A stretch of DNA of 64,000 nt from RPQJ01 sp963706535. GTDB lineage: Bacteria > Pseudomonadota > Gammaproteobacteria > Steroidobacterales > Steroidobacteraceae. Where the stretch lies: positions 115,322 through 179,321 of the forward strand of contig CAVPMU010000017.1 of assembly GCA_963706535.1 (NCBI GenBank). Direction: 5' to 3'. How positions within the stretch are numbered: the first letter of the stretch is position 1; the number at the start of each line of letters is the position of its first letter. Shown in pieces: positions 50,865 to 59,910 of this stretch. The position numbers and the translations under genes are program-made. The notes under the pieces were generated by a model, which was given only the letters and a program-made list of their open reading frames with translations, did no database searches and was not told the origin of the DNA.

Positions 50865-53831
50865 TCAGGCGTGGCTGGAGGTCGCCACCACGAAGTCGGG
50901 GCTGCCGTAGTGCACGTAGTCGGCCCAGTCGATGGCGCCTTGTTCGAAGACCCGGCGCCGCGCGGCGAGTACCGAGTCGCCGAGCGACGCGCCGTCGAGC
51001 AGCCGCTCGTAGAAGAGCGTCGCGAACGCGAGCGCCGCCGCGTCGCCCACCGGCCAGTGCGTGCCGAGGAAATTTGCGACTCCGCCGTTCAGGAAGGCTT
51101 CCGCGACGCTGGTCGAGCGACGGAACGCGAACAGGCGGCCGCCCGCTCCCCGAGGGCGCTTGCGCACGCGGGCGGCCTCGCATGCATTGAAGAACACCAG
51201 CGCCGGCAGGTCGCCGAGGCCGTCGAGGTCCGATCCCCGCAGCACCTGGCCGCCCGCGCAGACGAGGCCGCTGCGACCGGGGTCGTCGGCGTCGAAGAAG
51301 CCATGCCCGGCGAAATGCAGCACGTCGTAGCGGCCGCTGCCGAATGCCCGCAGCACCGCGGCTCGGCTCGCCGCCGGCCCGGAGAGCACCTCGGTCGCGG
51401 CGCCGCGGGCACGCAAGCTGCGCGCCAGCGAATCGCCCTCGTCGGCGGCGCCGGGCAGGTCGAGCGTCGGGTCGACGACCATCAGCGCCCGCAGCTTCGT
51501 GCCGATGCCGTGCTGCTCGCGCCACCGCGCGGCCGACAGTGTCTCGCTCTCGTAGCGGCGACTGAGGCCCGCCTCGAGTGCCGGAGCCGAGTCGCCGATC
51601 TGCAGTGCCTCCCAGGGCACGCGCGAGGACTCGCGGTCGTGCACCACGACCAGCGGGCGGCGACGCATGGCGGCGAGACCCTCGACGACCGATTTCGCGA
51701 GCAGCAGGCGCGCGAGTTGCTCACCGAACTTCGGCATGTCCTTCGGCTGCAGCGAGCCGGACTCGGCCCGGGCGAGGTTGGCGCGCAGGGCCTTGCGACC
51801 GACCCGAACGTTGCCGCTCAGTACGGCCGCCTTCGCGCCCGAGGTGAGCAGCGAGCTGCGGCATTCGTAGTCGCTGCGTCCCTGCTCCTGCAACGAGACC
51901 AGCAGGTACGCGGGGTCCGCGTGCCGGGTGACCGGGCGCGCGGGTGCGACCGCGGCGACCTCGGCCTCGTCGAGGACGAGGCGTACGTCCTCGGCGTCGA
52001 GTCGCGTCTGCAGCCGCGCGGCGGCGCGCCGCAGCGAGGCGTACTTGCGCTCGTCGATCTCGCTGATCGTGACGCGCCGGACCACTCGCCCTGGATCCGC
52101 GGTGCGCAGGCCGGCGATGAACCCGCCGAGCTGCTGCTCCAGCGCGGAAGCAATCGGCAGTCCCGAGCCGGCGCCGAACAGCACCGTCGCGAAGTCCTCG
52201 ACGCCGGAGCGCGCCAGGGTGCGCACGACGTTCTCGGCCGCGAACGCTTGAGCGTCGGAGCCGAAGTCGTCGAAGTCGCCGAGCCCGGCCAGCAGGACGA
52301 ACTCCGCCATGAGCGTACCGCGTGCGACCGGCAGCACCGACACCTGGCCGAGCTGGCCGGAGAACATCCGGCGCAGGGAGGACTCGCGGATCGCGCCCCC
52401 GAGCCGTTCGTCCAGTGCCGCGGCGGGGCCCGAGGGGTCGACGTTGCGGAACACGCCGAGCACGATCGCGCGCGCATTCGCGTCCACGATGTTGGCGTGC
52501 GCCAGCCGGACCTCGAGCGTGCGTTGCCCACTCGCCGTGCCGTGCGACCGCGGCGACGGCCCCGGCTCGAGGGCCGCGCGCGCTACTGCGCCGTGGAATT
52601 CGGGCGAGACGACGGGCTCGAGGATGCGACGGCGCGCGTCCGGCGAGAGTTCCAGCCAGCTCACCTTGCGCGGAGCGACGCGCCGCAGCGTCGCCTCGCT
52701 CACGACCCGGCTCGCGGCTGCACGTGCGCGCCGCGTCGCGGCTGGCAGCCGGTCGGTCACGCCCTTCCCAAGCAGGTCGACCACGGCGGAAATGACCCTG
52801 CCGTTGTTCGGCAGCCCGCCGTGCTTTTCGCCGACGTACCAGTTCGCGGCCCCCGGCATGGCGGCCAGCGCGAGCGGCACCGTGCCGTCGCCCTCGTGGG
52901 TGACGCGGTAGCGGAAGTCGCGACCCTTGCGCTCGATCGACGTCACGGTCTCCTGGCGCACTCCCACGACATGCAGGCAGCGAGGATCGACCTCCGGCCA
53001 GCGCTCACGCGCCGCCGCCGCGTCCGTGAGCAGCCGTCGATCGGGTCGCAGCGCATCGTCAGGCCAGGCCGCGGGATCGAACAGGTCCAGCCCCGGCGCA
53101 CGCCGCGGGTCCGGCAGCAGCTCGTGCAATGACGGCAGCGTGCGGAAGATGACCCGCGCGAGGTCTTCCGCGTCGTGCCGCAGGTCGAGCGCCGCGAGCT
53201 TGCGCACCGTGGGGTACACACCGCGCATGGCGAGCACCGGTGCGAACGAGCCGTAGTTGGGCGCGCCGACCTGGACCACCCGTGAGATGCGGCCGCGATC
53301 GGCTCCGAGCGCCGCGCGCGCCACGAGACCGCCCATGCTGTGGCCGACCAGCATGGCCTCGCGCGCGCCCTCGTGGGCAATGCGAGTGTTCAGTTCGGCG
53401 GCGAGCTGCTCGACGCTGCGCCGCCAGTCATAGGCATGGAAGCGGGCGTCGAAACCCGCGACCTGCAGCGAGAGCTTCAACTTCAGCGAGTTGAGCAGCA
53501 TGGCGCCGAGCGCCGTGAGGCGCGTGCCGCGCGGCAGCGCAAGGCGGACGAGATGCCCGGCCGCCACTTCGATCGGGTCCAGCCACAGCACGTCGTCGAG
53601 CAGCCGGCCGCGCGTGCCGATCCGCGAGCCCATCAATCCGGGCAGGACGTAAACGGTGGGCCCGCCACGCCGTCGGGTGGCGGCTGCCTGCCGGGCGAGC
53701 GCGCTCAGCTCGCGGTAGCCGGCCTCGCCGAACAGCGCGACCAGTTCCTTGCGCCGCTCGCCGCTCTCGAGCAGGCGCTCGATGTCTTCGTCGTGCAGGC
53801 GGTGCAGCGGCAGCCGTGTTTGGGAATTCAC
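50865..53831 (-). CDS. alpha/beta-hydrolase (lipase) - CHAT protease fusion
   Basis: A 988-residue protein with no signal peptide. Residues about 55-350: alpha/beta hydrolase of the PGAP1/LCAT type, YVLPGLMGSRIG, nucleophile Ser165 in LVGHSMGGLVA, an Asp in THEGDGTVP and a His in EKHGG. Residues about 430-560: a domain resembling the N-terminal domain of M17 aminopeptidases (LAHANIVDANARAIVLGVF, EFVLLAGLGDFD). Residues about 690-988: CHAT caspase-like protease with the dyad His in VLHFAGHGFFD and Cys in VFFNACEAARV. CHAT proteins often act in regulated proteolysis or defence; its role here is unknown. Confidence 0.85.
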   Translation of the reverse strand: MNSQTRLPLHRLHDEDIERLLESGERRKELVALFGEAGYRELSALARQAAATRRRGGPTVYVLPGLMGSRIGTRGRLLDDVLWLDPIEVAAGHLVRLALPRGTRLTALGAMLLNSLKLKLSLQVAGFDARFHAYDWRRSVEQLAAELNTRIAHEGAREAMLVGHSMGGLVARAALGADRGRISRVVQVGAPNYGSFAPVLAMRGVYPTVRKLAALDLRHDAEDLARVIFRTLPSLHELLPDPRRAPGLDLFDPAAWPDDALRPDRRLLTDAAAARERWPEVDPRCLHVVGVRQETVTSIERKGRDFRYRVTHEGDGTVPLALAAMPGAANWYVGEKHGGLPNNGRVISAVVDLLGKGVTDRLPAATRRARAAASRVVSEATLRRVAPRKVSWLELSPDARRRILEPVVSPEFHGAVARAALEPGPSPRSHGTASGQRTLEVRLAHANIVDANARAIVLGVFRNVDPSGPAAALDERLGGAIRESSLRRMFSGQLGQVSVLPVARGTLMAEFVLLAGLGDFDDFGSDAQAFAAENVVRTLARSGVEDFATVLFGAGSGLPIASALEQQLGGFIAGLRTADPGRVVRRVTISEIDERKYASLRRAAARLQTRLDAEDVRLVLDEAEVAAVAPARPVTRHADPAYLLVSLQEQGRSDYECRSSLLTSGAKAAVLSGNVRVGRKALRANLARAESGSLQPKDMPKFGEQLARLLLAKSVVEGLAAMRRRPLVVVHDRESSRVPWEALQIGDSAPALEAGLSRRYESETLSAARWREQHGIGTKLRALMVVDPTLDLPGAADEGDSLARSLRARGAATEVLSGPAASRAAVLRAFGSGRYDVLHFAGHGFFDADDPGRSGLVCAGGQVLRGSDLDGLGDLPALVFFNACEAARVRKRPRGAGGRLFAFRRSTSVAEAFLNGGVANFLGTHWPVGDAAALAFATLFYERLLDGASLGDSVLAARRRVFEQGAIDWADYVHYGSPDFVVATSSHA

Positions 53832-53853
53832 GGGTCCGCCGAGGTCGACCAGA

Positions 53854-54312
53854 TCAGTGATGGGCTTGCTGCGAGTGGTCGTCGCTCGCCGCGCGAACCG
53901 CGACGTTCACCGTGAGCTCGCCCGCCTGCTCGAATTTCAGCACCAGCGGAAAGCTCTCGCCCGCGGCGAGCGGTTTGCCGAGGCCCATCAGCATCACGTG
54001 GGTGCCCTTGGGCGCCAGCTCGACGCGCTGGCCCGCCGGGACCGCGACGCCGTCGATCGCACGCATCTTCGCGACACCGTCCTTCTCCTCGACGGTGTGC
54101 AGGTGGACCATCGCGGCGCGCGTCGTGTGGCCGTCGACGAGCCGGTCCGCGCTGGCGCCACCCTCGATGGTCATGTACACCGCGCCCACGTCCACGCCCG
54201 GGGCGGTGGCCCGCGCCCAGGCGTCGGTGACCTTCGGGCCGTCCGCCGCGGCCGCCACCGCGAAGCCTGCGAGTGCGGCGCCCATGAGCGACCGCCTGAA
54301 CCATGATTTCAT
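53854..54312 (-). CDS. periplasmic copper chaperone, PCuAC family
   Basis: The 152-residue protein has a signal peptide (SLMGAALAGFAVAAAADG) and the PCuAC copper site: VHLHTVEEKDGVAKM followed by GTHVMLMGLGKPL, i.e. the H-x10-M and H-x-M ligands. A histidine-rich tail (DDHSQQAHH) may add copper binding. It delivers Cu(I) to cytochrome oxidase in homologues. It overlaps oxyR by 4 bp. Confidence 0.92.
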   Translation of the reverse strand: MKSWFRRSLMGAALAGFAVAAAADGPKVTDAWARATAPGVDVGAVYMTIEGGASADRLVDGHTTRAAMVHLHTVEEKDGVAKMRAIDGVAVPAGQRVELAPKGTHVMLMGLGKPLAAGESFPLVLKFEQAGELTVNVAVRAASDDHSQQAHH

Positions 54313-55211
54313 CGTTTCGAATCCTCTTTCATTGCCGCGCGGATTGCGTTCGCGATCGCCTCGATCGCCGGGCCGCGGGTGGTGGACTTGCGCCAGACGG
54401 CACCGATGGTACGCGCCGGGGCGGGCTTCACGAAGGGCTTGATTCGCAATCCGCGCGCCGAGCCGACGGGCGACGCCGCCGCGAGTTCGGGCAGCAGGGT
54501 CACGCCGTGTCCCGCCGCGACCATCTGGCGCAGCGTTTCGAGACTGGTGGCGCGATAGTCCTGCGACTCCTGGACACCGACCCGGCTGCAGACCTCGAGC
54601 GCCTGGTCGCGCAGGCAGTGGCCATCCTCCAGCAGCAGCAGCGGCACGCCGTGCAGGTCCTGCGTGGTGACGCGCTCCTTCTCGGCCAGCGGGTGATCGG
54701 CCGGGACCGCGAGCGTGAATACCTCGTCGTACAGGGGGGCCGCCTCGAGACCGTCCATCGGCACGGGCAGCGCGAGGATGCCCATGTCGATCTCGCCGTC
54801 GCGCAGCTTCTCGAGCAGCGGCCCGGTCTGGTACTCGTACAGCAGGAGCTTCAGGCGTGGCAGCGCGCGTTTCAGCCGGCGCACGACGTGGGGAAGGAGG
54901 TAGGGCCCGACCGTGGGGATCAGCGCGACCTTGAGCGTGCCCGCGAGCGGGTCGCGATCGGATCTCGCCAATTCGACGATCGCATCCGCCTCCTGCAGCA
55001 CCCGGCGCGCCCGCTCGACGATCTTCTCGCCGGCCGGCGTGATCGACACACGCTTCGGCTGGCGCTCGACCAGCGGCACCCCGAGGTACTCCTCGAGCTT
55101 GCGGATCTGCGCCGAGAGCGTCGGCTGGCTCACGAAGCAGCGCTCCGCCGCCCGGCCGAAGTGACGTTCGTCCGCCAGCGCCACGAGGTACTTGAGATCG
55201 CGCAGGTTCAT
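54309..55211 (-). CDS. oxyR: hydrogen peroxide-sensing LysR regulator OxyR
   Basis: The 300-residue protein has the HTH at residues 18-38 (FGRAAERCFVSQPTLSAQIRK) and the redox pair in EDGHCLRDQALEVC, matching Cys199 and Cys208 of E. coli OxyR. It activates peroxide-defence genes when oxidised. It is translationally linked to the PCuAC gene (4-bp overlap), so copper handling and peroxide sensing may share a transcript. Confidence 0.95.
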   Translation of the reverse strand: MNLRDLKYLVALADERHFGRAAERCFVSQPTLSAQIRKLEEYLGVPLVERQPKRVSITPAGEKIVERARRVLQEADAIVELARSDRDPLAGTLKVALIPTVGPYLLPHVVRRLKRALPRLKLLLYEYQTGPLLEKLRDGEIDMGILALPVPMDGLEAAPLYDEVFTLAVPADHPLAEKERVTTQDLHGVPLLLLEDGHCLRDQALEVCSRVGVQESQDYRATSLETLRQMVAAGHGVTLLPELAAASPVGSARGLRIKPFVKPAPARTIGAVWRKSTTRGPAIEAIANAIRAAMKEDSKR

Positions 55212-55278
55212 GGGGTAATTATAGTCATGGTCTATCGCTGGACGAATAGCAATCTACCCAAACAATCGACTCTCCTGC

Positions 55279-55318
55279 CTCACTATCCCCTAACCCCTAT
55301 CCCCTAACCCCTCGTCTC
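55279..55318. repeat. heptamer-repeat fragment, copy D
   Basis: CACTATCCCCTAACCCCTAT and CCCCTAACCCCTCGTCTCC repeats lie just before the NUDIX gene (ATG at 55332), without the palindromic core. It matches the TATCCCC arm of copies A and C, so it is a half element. It lies in the 120-bp gap between oxyR and the NUDIX gene. Confidence 0.6.
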
Positions 55319-55331
55319 CTATACTCCTCCC

Positions 55332-55766
55332 ATGTCTCCCCGTTCCCAACGCCTTTCCGCCGGCGTCGTCGTCGTCCGGCAGACCGAGGAGGGCTGGCGA
55401 TTCCTGCTGCTGCGCGCCTTCAACCACTGGGACTTCCCCAAGGGCATGGTAGAGGAGGGCGAGGAGCCCCTGGCCGCTGCGGTGCGCGAGGTGCAGGAGG
55501 AATCGCTGATCGCCGACCTGGAGTTCGCGTGGGGCGAGACCTCGACCCAGACCGGTCCCTACAGCCGCGGCAAGGTGGCGAGGTACTACATCGCTCGCAC
55601 CCGCACCGAGGCCGTGTCGTTGCCGGTCAACCCGGAGCTCGGGCGTCCGGAGCACAGCGAGTACCGCTGGGTGGACTTCGAGGAAGCAATCGGGCTCGTC
55701 TCGCCGCGCGTGCGGCCGGTGCTGAACTGGGCGGCGCAGGTGATGAATCTGGAAAGTGACCAATGA
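55332..55766 (+). CDS. NUDIX hydrolase (diadenosine-polyphosphatase-like)
   Basis: The 144-residue protein carries the Nudix box G-x5-E-x7-RE-x2-EE (KGMVEEGEEPLAAAVREVQEES) after HWDFPKG, the usual entry for Ap4A hydrolase-like members. It probably hydrolyses a nucleotide such as an Ap4A-like alarmone; the substrate is not certain. It is followed by the degenerate IS1182 element. Confidence 0.9.
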   Translation: MSPRSQRLSAGVVVVRQTEEGWRFLLLRAFNHWDFPKGMVEEGEEPLAAAVREVQEESLIADLEFAWGETSTQTGPYSRGKVARYYIARTRTEAVSLPVNPELGRPEHSEYRWVDFEEAIGLVSPRVRPVLNWAAQVMNLESDQ

Positions 55767-55848
55767 CTATTGGACGGTCGTCATAGACAAGCGAGTAATG
55801 CGAACCATGACGTCGCGATTCAAGAGACGCGGCGACTGACCGGGAGAG

Positions 55849-57132
55849 TCTAGCAGCCTGTCGGACTGAGGTTGTCGGTTGAGAAGCCGAGAGCAAAGCA
55901 ACGCGCTGAATTCAAACAGCGCCTGTGGGGTCTTCAGCGACGCGCTCTGTCCACCGCGCATTATGGCGCTCACGTTTCATCGCGATCAGTGGTTCGATCT
56001 TCGCCGCCGCACAGTAGTGCTCGACATTCGCTTCGCTCAAGTACCCACCGTCGGCCAGCACGCGCTTGACTCGACCGACGGGCTTCTTCGGCAGTGCCTT
56101 GACGGCAGCGCCTTGAGCTTGTCGATCAGCGGCTTGAGCTGTTGCTTGTCGTTGGCGGCCTGCGTCAGCTCATTGGCGACGATGAGCAAGCTTCCCGTGG
56201 CGACCGCAGCCTGCGCGTTGTAGCACTGATCGAACCCGCCGCCGGCCACCGGCATGATGCGCGAGTCCTCATCGGTCAGGTTGATCTGCTCTTTGTCTGC
56301 GACCGGGCCGCTGGGTGGAGCCGGTGGTCGACCGGATGGCTTCTTGCCGGTGCGCTTCTGTTGCTCGGCGCGCGCGGCCAGCTTCTGCTGATACGCCGCC
56401 TGCCGTTCTTCCTTCACGCGCGCTGCGATCTTCTGCTTCGCCTCGGCAATGGCCGCCAGGCGCGACTCGCGTCGTTCCAGTTCCTCGGGGATCGACATCC
56501 CATCGGGTATGTCCGCGGCATCGGCCTGCTCGGCGAGCTTCAACAGGTGCTGCACTTCCCGCTTGAGCTGCTTCTCGAGCTTCTTGATATGACCGAAGGA
56601 GAGCGCACCGTGCCGGCGCGCATTGGCGTGAATCTTGGTCCCATCCAGCGCCACGGTGCCGACTTTAAGCATCCCCATCGTGCGCGCCAGCTTCAGCACC
56701 TCCACAAACAGCGCCACGATCTGCGGCATAAACCGCTTGCGGAACGCCGCGATGGTGTCGTGATCGGGATGCTCGTTGGCGGCGATGTAACGAAAGGCCA
56801 CCGAGTCAAACGTCGCCCGCTCGATCGCGCGGCTGGAAAACACTTTGGTCGCGTAGCCGTAAATCAGCAGCGCGAGCAGCATCGCCGGGTGATACGAGGC
56901 CGAGCCCGAGCCGCGGTAGGCTTTGACCATCTCCGAGAGGTCCAGACCCTCGACCACCTCCACCACATAGCGTGCCAAATGTCGCTGTGGCAGCCACTCA
57001 TCCACCGACGGTGGGAACAGATATGCGGTGTCGCGATCGATCGGCCGGAAGCTGCTCATCGTTGTTCGTCGCTCTTCAGGAGACCAGCATGATTATCTAC
57101 GATCGATCGTCAAGTCCGAGAGACTGCTAGAG
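55849..57132 (-). mobile_element. degenerate IS1182-family element
   Basis: Imperfect terminal inverted repeats bracket it: TCTAGCAGCCTGTCGGACTG at the left (from 55849) and, on the minus strand, TCTAGCAGTCTCTCGGACTT at the right (57112-57131). At about 1.28 kb it is shorter than typical IS1182 members, because the transposase C-terminal part is deleted. No target-site duplication was confirmed. It marks the left border of the electron-transfer segment. Confidence 0.75.
55912..57059 (-). pseudogene. IS1182-family transposase, truncated and frameshifted
   Basis: The N-terminal part is intact: SSFRPIDRDTAYLFPPSVDEWLP, the first DDE Asp in TVALDGTKIHANA, and a lysine-rich central region. After LIDKLKALP near 56105 a 14-base near-duplicate segment (AAGGCGCTGCCG repeated as AAGGCACTGCCG) shifts the frame; the correct frame resumes with VLADGGYLSEANVEHYCAAAK and ends at a stop at 55912. 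The final catalytic region normally following ERH (R-K-Q-T-VEPVFG) is missing, so it is inactive. Confidence 0.85.
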
Positions 57133-57335
57133 CGTTCTACCTTCAAAAAGTACCCACCCAAAAACCGGAAGACGGCATTTAAGTTCCGTCAAGAATCAAA
57201 CACTACGACCGCATCTTGATGGCTGCGCCGAGCCGGACTCACGTGGTCGGAATTGCCGTCGAGCGGACGTGGTGAACGGGGCGCGGTCCACCTGGGCACG
57301 ACCATTTCAAGCTCGGCAAGCCGCAGGTCGTCGCG

Positions 57336-59888
57336 CTACCAGCGCGGGCTCCACTGATAGAACACGCCCACCGCAAACGTGTCCCAGTCCTCCGGCACGG
57401 CTCCGAGCAACATGACGTTTTCGAAGACGTTCGTGCGCGTCAGCCCGGTGTAATGGTAGTCGTCGATGCGTCCGCGCTCGAACTGGCAGTTCAGGCGCAC
57501 GGCCTGATTGCGGGCGAACGCCCACCGCAGGTCCAGTTCGACTATCGTGCGCTCGATGTCGATCGTCGGAAAGCCGCTGCCGACGAGGGTAGCGGAAGCC
57601 GCCGGATTGGCCCAAGCCGCCGGCGAGGCATACGAGTAATCGATGTCGCTGTCGCTCATGGAGTGGGTCAGGTTCAGTCGCATCGCCACCGGTCCGATGC
57701 TGTGCGTCACACCGGCGCCGATGATCTGGTCCTTCTCGTCGGTGAACCCACTCCATTCGTTCGCGAACGGGTAGGTCGCGCTGCCGGGTCCCGGGTCCGT
57801 GCCCAGGCCCGGCGCTGTGTCGTTGATGTTCCCGAGCTCCGTCTCGCGGCCCTGGAAGCTGTAGTACAGGTGCAGGCTCGTGTCGTGTGACGGCGCGAAG
57901 CTGATCTCGGCGTTCGCGGTCGTGCTCTTTTCGGAGCGGAGGCCGTGCTGCGACTCGCCGTAGTCGTCGTCGCGGTATTGCACCGACACGAAGCCGTCCG
58001 TTCTCGTGCCGAGCAGCAGGTTGACCCGTCCTTCGAGATTGAGCCGCTCGCGGTCGGCCACGTCGTACTTGCGCAGGCTCGACAGCGTGTGCGGAGGGTC
58101 GCCCTCTGGCGTCAGCGGAACGGCTCCGGGCAGGCCCTCGGTGTAGAACGGCAGGTAGGGATCCGAGTCGTAGTCGTCGCCTGTGCGGTCGGCCCATTCT
58201 GCCAGCAGGCGCAGGCTCGCATGTTCGAAGCCGGTGTTTGCCCAGGTCAGTTTGACGCGGTCTTCCTCGGTTTCCTCCACCTCGCGGTAGCGGCGCTCGA
58301 ACTGCTCCCGCGCCAGCTGCAGCGTCAGCCGCTGGCTGGGGGTGATGCGCCAATCCACCTGGCCCTTCGCCTCGCGGCGCGTGTGCTCGAACGGAATCGA
58401 CCGGTAGTGGAACGGAATCTGTGGAATCCCGGGCGTGAACACCAGGTGCTCGAACGGCACGACGCTGCCGAGCGCGCCGTCGGTGACGATGTAGCCGACG
58501 TCCCCGGTGAGCGCGTTCCGCGCGTCGAAGATCGGAGTGTCGTTGTTCTCGTCGTAGTATCGGTAATCGAGCGACAGATCGACGGCGCGCGCGAGTGGCG
58601 AGCGGAACGAGAACTGCGCGAGCGTCGTATCTATCTGGGCGTCGGCGCTGCGGCGCGGCAGGGCATCCACCGTGTTCCACAGGTCGTAATTGATCGCCGA
58701 GACGGCGGTGCCGCCCATGCCCGAGGAAATCGTGTACGGCAGCAAATCGTCGTCCTGCTCCATCCGGCCGCGGCCGAGCGTCGCGTTCAGCGAGCGGCCG
58801 CCCGGGAGCGGGTAAGCCAGCTCGAGACGGGCGTGCAGCATGTCGTTGTCCGGATAGAGGTCGATCCGGCCGCGTGGCGGCGAAAATGCGCCGGTCGGCA
58901 GCGGGGCAAACGAGCCGATCGAGAACGGGTTCTCCCACACGAGCGCGTCGATGTCGTTGCGGAAGAACGAGCCCGAAACAACGAGGTTGCCCTGCAGGCG
59001 CCGGCCTGCGTACTGCAGGCCGAGGTTGAAGTCGTGCGACGTGTAGTCGACGGGCTGTGGCAGCTCCGTCACGCCGCCGGTGCCGGGAACGTGCAGGAAA
59101 TTGAAGAAGAACGCGCCGCCGTACGCCTTGGTCCCGTCCCGATCCTCGTGCGTGTAACGACCGAAGATCTTCCACGTCTCGTCCGGGTTGAAGTCGAAAC
59201 CGATGCCGGCACGCGACCGCTGGATCTTCAGCTCGATCGGGTCCTGTGCAGCGACGACCGACGCGACCTGAGCGCTCGTGCTCCCGCCTGGCACCAGCGA
59301 TGCGGGCAACGTCAGGTTGCCGGTCCCGCGGCCCTGGTAGGGAGTGCGGGCGTTCGAGGCATAGACGTGCGGGATCTCGTCGTAGAACAGGTCCAGCGAT
59401 GCGTCCGCGCCGAACCCGATCTTCGCCGCGGCCCAGCCGTCATCACGCCCGAGCCCGCCTGCCTGCAGGGATACGCGCGAGCCCGACGACGGCCGCCACG
59501 CTTCGAACTGCAGGGCGTTCACGAGAACTCCATCGTCCCAATCCGCGTATTCCTGATAGAGAGAGTTGTCGTCGTCTCCGGAAGTAAACAGGCCGCCGAC
59601 CTCGACCGCGAGGTTCATGACCCAGTCATCCCCGGTGTCGGACGCCGGCTCGCGATCGCAGGGGGCGAGGTACAGGAATCCGCTCGGCGAGCGTTCCGAC
59701 TCGACGCGCAACTGGTTCAACCCGAGCGGATCGCGCACGCAGAACGGGTTGTGGCCGGGGGGCAGCAGCCGATTCCCCTCGGGCAGACCCAGTCCCACCG
59801 CCGAGCTGGCGAGCGTCACGGCCGGGCCGATCGACCCGATGACAGCCAGCGTCGCCAGCGTCTTCGAGAAGCATGAAGAGTTTCCCAT
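57336..59888 (-). CDS. MtrB/PioB-family outer membrane beta-barrel of an electron conduit
   Basis: The 850-residue protein has a signal peptide (CFSKTLATLAVIGSIGPAVTLASS), two N-terminal cysteines (PFCVRDP, APCDREPA) and then about 26 amphipathic strands such as SLQAGGLGRDDGWAAAKIGFG, ending in the aromatic-terminated FAVGVFYQWSPRW. This is the MtrB/PioB sheath that holds a decaheme cytochrome in the outer membrane, encoded next to it. It should insulate electron flow across the outer membrane for Fe(II) oxidation or metal reduction. The ATG at 59888 starts the signal peptide. Confidence 0.9.
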   Translation of the reverse strand: MGNSSCFSKTLATLAVIGSIGPAVTLASSAVGLGLPEGNRLLPPGHNPFCVRDPLGLNQLRVESERSPSGFLYLAPCDREPASDTGDDWVMNLAVEVGGLFTSGDDDNSLYQEYADWDDGVLVNALQFEAWRPSSGSRVSLQAGGLGRDDGWAAAKIGFGADASLDLFYDEIPHVYASNARTPYQGRGTGNLTLPASLVPGGSTSAQVASVVAAQDPIELKIQRSRAGIGFDFNPDETWKIFGRYTHEDRDGTKAYGGAFFFNFLHVPGTGGVTELPQPVDYTSHDFNLGLQYAGRRLQGNLVVSGSFFRNDIDALVWENPFSIGSFAPLPTGAFSPPRGRIDLYPDNDMLHARLELAYPLPGGRSLNATLGRGRMEQDDDLLPYTISSGMGGTAVSAINYDLWNTVDALPRRSADAQIDTTLAQFSFRSPLARAVDLSLDYRYYDENNDTPIFDARNALTGDVGYIVTDGALGSVVPFEHLVFTPGIPQIPFHYRSIPFEHTRREAKGQVDWRITPSQRLTLQLAREQFERRYREVEETEEDRVKLTWANTGFEHASLRLLAEWADRTGDDYDSDPYLPFYTEGLPGAVPLTPEGDPPHTLSSLRKYDVADRERLNLEGRVNLLLGTRTDGFVSVQYRDDDYGESQHGLRSEKSTTANAEISFAPSHDTSLHLYYSFQGRETELGNINDTAPGLGTDPGPGSATYPFANEWSGFTDEKDQIIGAGVTHSIGPVAMRLNLTHSMSDSDIDYSYASPAAWANPAASATLVGSGFPTIDIERTIVELDLRWAFARNQAVRLNCQFERGRIDDYHYTGLTRTNVFENVMLLGAVPEDWDTFAVGVFYQWSPRW

Positions 59889-59910
59889 GGTCGCGCTCCG
59901 TGAGGCTGGA

